64,000 nucleotides of DNA from Ischnura elegans (Eukaryota > Arthropoda > Insecta > Odonata > Coenagrionidae), in assembly GCF_921293095.1 (NCBI RefSeq), contig NC_060259.1:4278001-4342000 (forward strand), given 5' to 3'. Below are positions 57,581-64,000 of this stretch, in pieces (within the stretch, counting starts at the first letter, position 1; each line of letters starts with the position of its first letter). The notes below the pieces were generated by a model, which saw only the letters and a list, made by a program, of their open reading frames with translations, had not been told where the DNA came from and searched no databases. The translations under genes and the position numbers were made by a program.

Positions 57581-57799
57581 GGAGATACATAAAACAAAAA
57601 ATATTTTTCAAATTGCTCGAAAAATTATTATATCGTAGCGCATTGTATTACGCAAGTTTACAAAAATTTCAACGATACAGATCGCATATTATGAAAGATA
57701 TACATTATTGAATGATAGTATGCCAAAAAGGCGAAGTCATTTAAATCTCATCCGGCCGCTGGGATGGGATTTAATTAAATGTCCGCCGCGCTTGAGGGG

Positions 57800-60677
57800 T
57801 TAGTGGTAACTTTTGCGCCCTTTTTTCTCTTGAACAAAAATGTGCAATCAAAGCACTAGGCAGACCGACGCCGCCTTTGGACATTCGTCTACAGCAAAGT
57901 TCTCGAGGCAAAAACTACACTCGTATATTCAAGTCCCATCTGTATGATAGAAATTCGTGGATTTGTGGATGTGAAGTAACCAATAGATTCTTTTGCTTCC
58001 CGTGTCTTCTATTTTATAAAGGAAAGGACACAACATGGACAACTACTGGAGTTTCAGACTTGAGTCATCTTACCCAGAAAATAAAAAAAAACATGAAACA
58101 CCTTTGTATCATAGGAATGCCTGCTTGGATTTATCCATCTTAGGTCGTACTGAAATAAGGCAACAACTCAGTGAAGCTTTTAGGCTTAATGTTGAGAAAA
58201 ATAACGACCAAGTCAGGAAAAATCGGTATGTCCTTTCAAAAATAATTGATTGTATTCGATTTTGTGGAGAGTTTGAACTAGCTTTGCGTGGACATAATGA
58301 AAGAGATGACTCCAATAACCCCGGTATTTTCAAAGGATTAGTGAATTTCTCAGCTACATTAGACACTATTTTGAAATCACACCTGGAAGTTGCCACTGTT
58401 TTTAAAGGTACGTCCAAGGAAATTCAAAATGACCTGTTAGATTGTATGCTGCACGTCTGCAAACTACATATTCTTGAAGAAATTCGCTCAGCAGATTTTG
58501 TGTCTGTGATAGCTGATGAAACTACAGATGTGTCTGCTAAAGCCCAGATGGTTGTAGTGTTTCGCTCTGTTCTCAAAAGTGGGTTGCCTATCGAGAGATT
58601 TTGGACATTTCTAAACCCTAAACATCATGATGCTGAAACATTATTCGCCTGCATAAAACATGTTCCTGTGGAAGTGCTAGGAGATGCCAAAAACAAACTT
58701 ATCTCACAAAGCTATGATGGTACAAATGTAATGAGTGGCCAATTCAATGGTGTTCAGACACGTGTCAAGGCGGAGTATCCAAATGCACACTTTGTACATT
58801 GCTACGCGCACCAGCTCAACTTGGTCATGGTTCAAGCAACAAGTCAAAACAAAGAAGTGAGGGTATTTTTTGCAAATCTTCAAGAGGTGTGTACCTTTTT
58901 AGCCAGTCCTCACAGAGAACTGACATTTTGGATGAAATACTTGGAAAACGACTTCCTTCTGGCTCTTCAACAAGATGGAACTACAATTTAAGATCCGTAT
59001 TAGTAGTTCACCAAAATATTCAAGAATTAATAGAATGCTTTGAAAAAATTGAAGAAACAAGCAAAATGACTTCTACTTTGAATAAAGCTCAAGGACTTAA
59101 ACTGAAACTGCAGCAACCAGAGTTTAAATACTGGCTCGAATTCTTTTCAAAGGTTATGCCTCATGTAGATATTTTGTATAGCTCACTGCAAAAGAAAAAT
59201 ATAAACCCTGTTTGGGCAAAGGAAGCAATTTCCTCTTTCAAAAGAGAAATACAGAAAGTAAGGGAGAGTGTGGAAAGCCTGGCCACAGCAGATGAATCAG
59301 CAGAGCCTAGACCAAAGAGAAATAAGGTCGAAAACTGGCAAACATTGCGAAATGCAGCTGCCAAGGAAGTTTGTGACGCTATAGCAGCAGGGACAGAATG
59401 CAGATTCGAATTCACTGGTCATCTAGTTGCAGCAAACTTGTTTGACAAAGAAAATATGTCCGGCTATAGAAAAAGGTTTCCTGATGATATCCTAAACACG
59501 ACAATAGAATCATTTGGTTTTCTTGACAAAAATAAACTAAGATGCGAGCTTCAGCTTATTTACAGCAGGGAAGATTTTAAAGAAGTTGAGAAGGCCACTC
59601 ATTTTTTGTCATTCCTTCTTGAAAACAATTTAGAAGAATGTTTCAGTGAAACGGTGAAACTGCTAAAAGCACTGATCACAATACCAATGACAACGGCAGA
59701 AGCAGAACGTTGTTTTTCATGTCTGAAAAGAATTAAAACCTTCCTCAGAAGCACAATGGACGAAGACCGGCTCACAGCACTTACCATGATGTCAATTGAA
59801 AAAGAGATGGCCCGCAAAATAGTGGACTTTAATGAAAAGGTGATTGACCATTTTGCCGCAAAAAAGGAGAGAAGAATGGACTTCATGTTTAAACATACAA
59901 CAACTGCAGGAGTCGCTTAAGGGTTCTTATTAAAATTAGTGTGGTTTAAGTCTCATTTTAACAATGAATGTAACTTAACTGTTTAGAATATCTGTAGCTG
60001 TGCGATTTTATTAGTTAAAATATACAATTGTAAAAAAATTGCCAAAGTATTAATTGCAACTTGATATTCTGATTACAGCAAGAATCTCAACTCACGGCTC
60101 AGCTTTCGAGAGTGAGGATGGGAGTGTCATTTTGAGAGGTTGGTGATTCGAGTTTAAAAAATATCAAATTTCATGCAACTTCTTTATTTCATGATGTCCC
60201 TGCGAGGAAAAATCTCGGGGGGGAGACGCCATTGAGCCTGCCTCATATAGGTGTTTGTGAATTTGCAATTGCCTAAATCGTGTGTACATCAAATTAAATA
60301 TGCTGGGGTTCTATTACCATTAAAAACTAAGAATAAAATATTTCAATATGCAAGCATTTGTAGGCTGCTAGTGAATTCACAAAAACTTAAATAAAATAAT
60401 ATCATTCTTTATTTTTCCTTTTCCATAGTACAACTTTTATAAAACGACAATCCATAGTAAACTAAATTAATTGCATAAAAATATAATTGTAGATACTTAT
60501 TTTCAAATAACTAAATATTTTTCAAAGCAACCAAATTGGGATCAAAATAGCTTTAAAATAGTTTTTTAAGCTCTAAAAATATAAAATTTTCCTGGGATTC
60601 TCCCTCTATGGTTGGAAGATAGACTACCCGCACCTCCCGGTTGAACCTCCGAAATAAAAGTTCACCAGCCGCCACTG
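57800..60677 (+). mobile_element. hAT element (ZMYM/TTF-type), right end recognised
   Basis: A long transposase remnant (57829-59920) is followed by 757 bases of 3' sequence ending at 60677 in AAGTTCACCAGCCGCCACTG, whose complement CAGTGGCGGCTGGTGAACTT is a well-known hAT end. The left end is poorly kept: TTAGTGGTAACTTTTG near 57801 may be its degenerate partner. No 8-bp duplication is visible. Bases 59921-60676 contain a short GC-rich patch (60190-60245) but no further gene. Confidence 0.65.
57829..59920 (+). pseudogene. hAT transposase (TTF zinc finger, DUF4371-like, hAT dimerisation)
   Basis: Nearly full length, about 690 residues over three frames. Frame one (from 57829; no ATG until 57877): ALGRPTPPLDIRLQQSS, then a TTF-type finger (WICGCEVTNRFFCFPCLLF). 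A slip in the A-run near 58085 leads to frame two: RKNRYVLSKIIDCIRFCGEF, ELALRGHNE, ADFVSVIADETTDVSAKAQM, SQSYDGTNVMSGQFNGVQ, HFVHCYAHQLNLVM. A second slip near 58908 leads to frame three: LPSGSSTRWNY and, at the C-terminus, MTTAEAERCFSCLKRIKTF (hAT dimerisation motif), ending at 59920. Catalytic-site residues appear present (DETTD; the W of TRWN). Only two frameshifts and no stops suggest a young loss. Similar domesticated proteins are ZMYM1-like. Confidence 0.85.
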
Positions 60678-60683
60678 CCTGAC

Positions 60684-60822
60684 ATACACAGAGTTTTTTT
60701 ATCAAGGTTGTTTCTTATTGTCTTTTTATGTTTGTAAGTACCTATCTTTTGACGATGTCTATTGTGATTTTACATCATTTAATGACAAATAAACGGATTG
60801 ATTTGATTGATTGATTCATTTA
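60684..60822 (+). mobile_element. LINE 3' tail (RTE-like)
   Basis: TTTTTATGTTTGTAAGTACC, a GACAAATAAACGGATTGATT block and a short TGAT repeat (GATTTGATTGATTGATTC) form a typical RTE-type LINE 3' end with microsatellite tail. Only about 140 bp remain. It abuts the hAT element's right end. Confidence 0.5.
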
Positions 60823-61747
60823 AAATTTTCTTATACTATGCCTGTGACTTGATCATTTTTCATTACGATTAAAGTAAAGACAACTGGGTCTTGGTGATAA
60901 ATGTGGTAATTGTATACACTTTAATTGGAAAATCTTACAAAATAACCATTATGAAATTTTAAGTAGTATATATTAAGAAATTTTTGGCATCTATTTGTAA
61001 CTATTTTTTATTTATTTTAATCAGATTAGTTTACATTGAAACGCATTGTGTATTACGTGTGAAATATGAAACTAATTATGAATAGCAGCATAGCACTCTA
61101 GAATAATTGTTATTTTTTTAAGCTGAGATATGGGCTGCTAAAAACTTGTTCTTTTTTCTGTTTCTTGGCATTCATTACTACAGTTTTTATAATAGTTATA
61201 TAAACATACGTAAAGTATTTTCTATTTTCAAACTATTCTCAACATGAGCCGAAAATCAATTGTGTCCCCAATATTCTTTATTCTGTCTATATTGATGTTG
61301 ATGTTATTATTTATTTAGGTGACTGAAACAGTAAACATAGTCCTAGAGGTAGGTAAGTGTAACTTTCAGGGTCAATGAAAATAGTTACGTGATAACATAT
61401 AAGCTGATTTGGGGCCACACTCTAAACTATCATCTCTTCAAATCAAAATTTTCATTGATGCAAGTAACAACTAGTTCAAACATCCCACTAGCCTCGTCAT
61501 TAAATCATATTGCATCAAACGTAGGACATTTACTGTACTACACATTACAGTATATAGCCTGATATTTACAATAAAATGTTGTTCATTAATTGTCATGAAG
61601 GAAGCTTATTTGTTAATATAATGAATATAATTTCAACGTATAAATATAATTTTCATGTGTGTTGGTTGTAACCCATGTTTGTTGATTTGAGCTTTCACAA
61701 ACTTTTTACAATGTTAGTTTAGACTGGTAGAACGTACGAGTGGTACA
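60823..61747. other. AT-rich, no gene recognised
   Basis: Highly AT-rich; no reading frame or repeat copy seen. The 15 bases GAACGTACGAGTG at about 61731-61743 also occur at 31623-31635, just outside the right end of element A, which hints at a shared flank or insertion context. Confidence 0.4.
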
Positions 61748-61915
61748 TCCCAGACGGCACAGAAACCTCCGTATCTAATTCGTATGTGCATAGTACCCAT
61801 TGACTACTGGGATACTATGCCGCTCCGTCGCTTTTCGTCATGGATAATTTCCGTTCACGGCCTGTCGACGAAGCACGTACGCAGCATGTGAATGTCCGCT
61901 TCGGTACGGTTGTTT
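61748..61915. mobile_element. Truncated copy of the element B right terminus
   Basis: Begins TCCCAGACGGCACAGAAACC and matches the reverse complement of 28818-28983 at about 95%: CCGTATCTAATTCGTATGTG, a CTCCGTCGCTTTTCGTCA block, and a CGGCCTGTCGACGAAGC block. Homology ends near 61912. No mirrored end is found to the right, so it is a single terminus, probably truncated. Confidence 0.8.
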
Positions 61916-62079
61916 GGACTACATGTTAGTCGAAGTTTGATGGTGTACGTTCATTGAAGGTGGGTGAAATAGTGAAATTCTCTCGCGTTAACTTGAAACT
62001 ACCAATTGATTTGAAGATTTACCGGTCAGTGGTTCTCAAGTAAAAATTTCTCCCTTGAAACAGAGCTGATTCTGGGCTG

Positions 62080-62575
62080 AAACTCCACTGAATGCGCTCA
62101 AACTGCCTTGAAACAACCTTGTCACTGCACTGCACTGCCTTGTCCTCAACAAGAAAAAGAGCACTCAACTGAAACTCTGATGCCATTCTCCCTTGCAAGT
62201 CCATTGAATCTGAACTGCTTCTCCCTTGCTGCATATGTGCCCCACTGATACTGAACTGGACAATAGCCTCAGGCCAGGTCGAATTTATGGCTCCACTGCA
62301 TCTCTCTTGCCGCATGTCTTTACTGCCTTGCCACAGAGCTGCGGCAGCATTGGGTATCCCCTCTCCCTTATGGATTTGAACTGCTTCTCCCTTGCTGCAG
62401 ATGAGCTCTACTGGCACTGAGCTGGACAGTAGGCTCAAAGGCCAGGCCAACTTAATAACTCCACTGAATCTCTCTTGCCGAATGTCCTAACTGCCCTGCC
62501 ACAGAGCTGCTGCAGCATTTGGGTATCCCCTCTCCCTCATGAATTTGAACTGCTTCTCCCTTGCTGCGCGTGTGC
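62080..62575 (+). repeat. Imperfect tandem repeat, period about 168 bp, three units
   Basis: TGAACTGCTTCTCCCTTGCT occurs at 62211, 62377 and 62546. CACTGNATCTCTCTTGCCG, CTGCCTTGCCACAGAGCTG and GGGTATCCCCTCTCCCT blocks occur in two units. The minus-strand open frame here (62019-62450) is Q/S/A-rich and follows the repeat; no known domain, so probably not a gene. Confidence 0.7.
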
Positions 62576-63121
62576 TACCCACCGTAAGTTTTGCCAACAT
62601 ACGGAACCCTTCTACCGGACATATACGCGACCCCTGTTTTCAGCGGCAATTTATTTTTTTAAATTTAGCTTTTGGCAACACGTATATATTTTCCCGCGCG
62701 TCAAGCTGTCGGTTGCCGTTATTTCTCTCAAGTTGCTAGGAGCGAAAGACGAGTGGTGAGCGTGGGTTTTGGCATGCAAAGTGTAACGTAAGACTATTAA
62801 TTTTCAGAACCCTTTTTATTTCCTTCTATTATCTCCACAATCCTCCACAAAAACCTCTCCTTTTACATCTCACTCAACAATCCCCTCTCCCCAAACAAAC
62901 CCTTCACAACCAAAATAACAACTTTTAAAAATCAGACGTTACAGTCTTTCCTCCACCCTTTAAGAATTTTGTCCATAAATGTTTTAATGCTTCAATCACT
63001 GGACAAAATTTTATTGCGATGCCGTTGGAGTACCCCTTGCCAGATGGTGCCACACCCGAACACTTACCGACTTCCAATCTATTTGATGTCGCTCATCGCC
63101 CTGCTTAGCGCATCCGCGTTC
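62576..63121. other. Spacer downstream of the hnRNP M-like frame
   Basis: 62810-62940 is C- and A-rich, low complexity. 63000-63121 is the direct 3' side of the hnRNP M-like frame and contains a tail-like frame, NADALSRAMSDIK, on the minus strand (63115-63073), one base out of register with it. Confidence 0.4.
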
Positions 63122-64000
63122 TTATGAGCTGACCCCGGCTAGACCAGCCCCAAGGCTGCATCCCAAACTGCCTCCAATGCTGCCAATGTCACCTCCACCG
63201 GCCAAAGCTCCAAGACTGCCCACTCCCACAGACAGCCCACCTGGCAGGGCAGCAGCTCTACTGCTATAGCCAAGGGCTGATCTCTTTGGAAGGGGTGGAC
63301 TATCAGCAAACCCACCAGTACTATTCAGTCCTAATGATGGGGACACCACACTTGGCAACACTGCAGCACGAGAAACATCAAGTAGAGGGTTTCCACCAGC
63401 ACCCAGACCCATACCAATTCCACGTAGACCTTCAGGTAACTTTGAGGGCAAGCCTTCAGTCTTTTCATTCACACGGTCCATTCTCACTGTCATTTTCCTA
63501 TCATACAACAGCTGATTATGAAGCATAGATATTGGTTGCACAGCTTCAACTGGATGCTCAAATTTCACCACACCATGTCCACGACTCTTTCCATCTTTGT
63601 CTCTGTTAAGTTTTGCATTAGTGACATTACCAGCGAGACGGAAGATATCCCTCAATTTCTTTTCATCAACTTTGTAGTCCAAATTGGCAACAAACAATCT
63701 ACTGACTAGGGGTCCATTTATTCCCAGGCATTCTAAAAACTGTGGGCTCAGTCCATACGTATTACCCCACTTGTTCTGAATTGCAGGTGAGGTAGGACCA
63801 ATTGGACCAGGTAAAGGTGCTGGTGCCTGACAGCTAGACCGTGGTTCATCTCTGGGGCGACTACTTCCTCCACTCATACCAGCATTTCCTCTACCCCCAC
63901 CACCACCACTGGAACCTCCCTTCATTGGCCTGCCATACTTGTCCCTCTCAATATCAAAATCCTCCTTAACAACAAGTTTTCTTCCTTTCAACTCCCACCT
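63122..64000 (-). CDS. hnRNP M / rumpelstiltskin-like RNA-binding protein, partial (possible retrocopy)
   Basis: An open frame enters from the right edge (RWELKGRKLVVKEDFDIERD, where RRM1 ends in hnRNP M) and runs 290 codons to a TAA at 63122. Order: RRM1 end; Gly-rich linker (GGSSGGGGGRGNAG); a complete second RRM with RNP2 LFVANL, RNP1 KSRGHGVVKF (usual RNP1 has F where H stands) and MTVRMDR; then LPEGLRGIGMGLGAGG and a Gly/Ser/Leu-rich tail. hnRNP M binds pre-mRNA and mRNA in the nucleus; fly rumpelstiltskin acts in RNA localisation. No intron in 880 bases and no third RRM. Just past the stop, one base out of register, NADALSRAMSDIK follows, so the tail may be frameshifted. With the H in RNP1 this favours a processed copy, but a real 3' exon cannot be excluded. 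Confidence 0.7.
   Translation of the reverse strand, partial: RWELKGRKLVVKEDFDIERDKYGRPMKGGSSGGGGGRGNAGMSGGSSRPRDEPRSSCQAPAPLPGPIGPTSPAIQNKWGNTYGLSPQFLECLGINGPLVSRLFVANLDYKVDEKKLRDIFRLAGNVTNAKLNRDKDGKSRGHGVVKFEHPVEAVQPISMLHNQLLYDRKMTVRMDRVNEKTEGLPSKLPEGLRGIGMGLGAGGNPLLDVSRAAVLPSVVSPSLGLNSTGGFADSPPLPKRSALGYSSRAAALPGGLSVGVGSLGALAGGGDIGSIGGSLGCSLGAGLAGVSS

Noticed and set aside
59161-59886. Minus-strand frames over the hAT transposase
   Set aside because: Antisense shadows of the plus-strand coding sequence.
62019-62450. 143-residue minus-strand gene
   Set aside because: Low-complexity translation of the 168-bp tandem repeat, with no recognisable domain or splice context.

Overview
The window looks like AT-rich, intron-bearing nuclear DNA from an arthropod. 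The reasons are the mix of element families (piggyBac, hAT, Transib, THAP and long-TIR DNA transposons, CR1/Jockey-like and RTE-like LINEs, a tRNA-derived SINE), canonical GT-AG introns, and an hnRNP M/rumpelstiltskin-like RRM gene at the right edge. Species cannot be read from the sequence. Only one stretch is clearly host-derived coding sequence (63122-64000, minus strand). Nearly everything else is mobile DNA, much of it nested.

Layout. 1-8.5 kb: a piggyBac remnant cut by a MITE-like element, copy 1 of a 0.7-kb dispersed repeat, a 1,050-bp TIR element (2201-3250), a minisatellite headed by a TIR-like motif, a 1.6-kb inverted repeat with near-identical arms, and a palindrome-rich block. 8.5-24.6 kb: a large two-gene DNA transposon (here called K) on the minus strand. 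It has an intact five-exon DUF4806-like gene (8584-10728) and a CACTA/CMC-like transposase broken by two insertions. One insertion is a short solo-LTR-like fossil. The other is an 11.4-kb element (J, 11718-23109) with about 1.45-kb TIRs and a 9-bp target duplication. J carries a captured piece of K's DUF4806 gene, satellite-like arrays, a hAT remnant, a foldback, and a TTAA-flanked piggyBac-like element that itself holds LINE and SINE pieces.

25.1-39.1 kb: a nest of elements whose ends share the core CCCAG(A/T)(C/T)(A/G)GCACA but carry different subterminal word arrays. One contains a THAP domain; another contains a DDE-like transposase fragment. A 3.9-kb inverted repeat (34822-38674) lies inside. 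39.6-52.2 kb: two related long-TIR elements 26 bp apart, with 8-bp target duplications GATCTTTC and GATCTATG. The first is filled with CR1/Jockey-like LINE debris and a hAT MITE. The second is split by a Transib whose ends look like V(D)J recombination signals. A TTAA-flanked piggyBac-like element follows.

53.9-60.7 kb: a 3.6-kb element with 8-bp duplication GGAGATAC, containing a 140-bp tandem array of nuclear-receptor-like half-sites, then a nearly full-length hAT transposase with two frameshifts. 60.7-64 kb: an RTE-like tail, a copy of one CCCAG-type terminus, a ~168-bp tandem repeat, and the hnRNP M-like reading frame, which may be a retrocopy.

The genes do not form a pathway. They are layers of transposons, and their order of insertion can be read from interrupted reading frames, target duplications and empty sites. 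All family names rest on motifs recognised by eye; no search was run.
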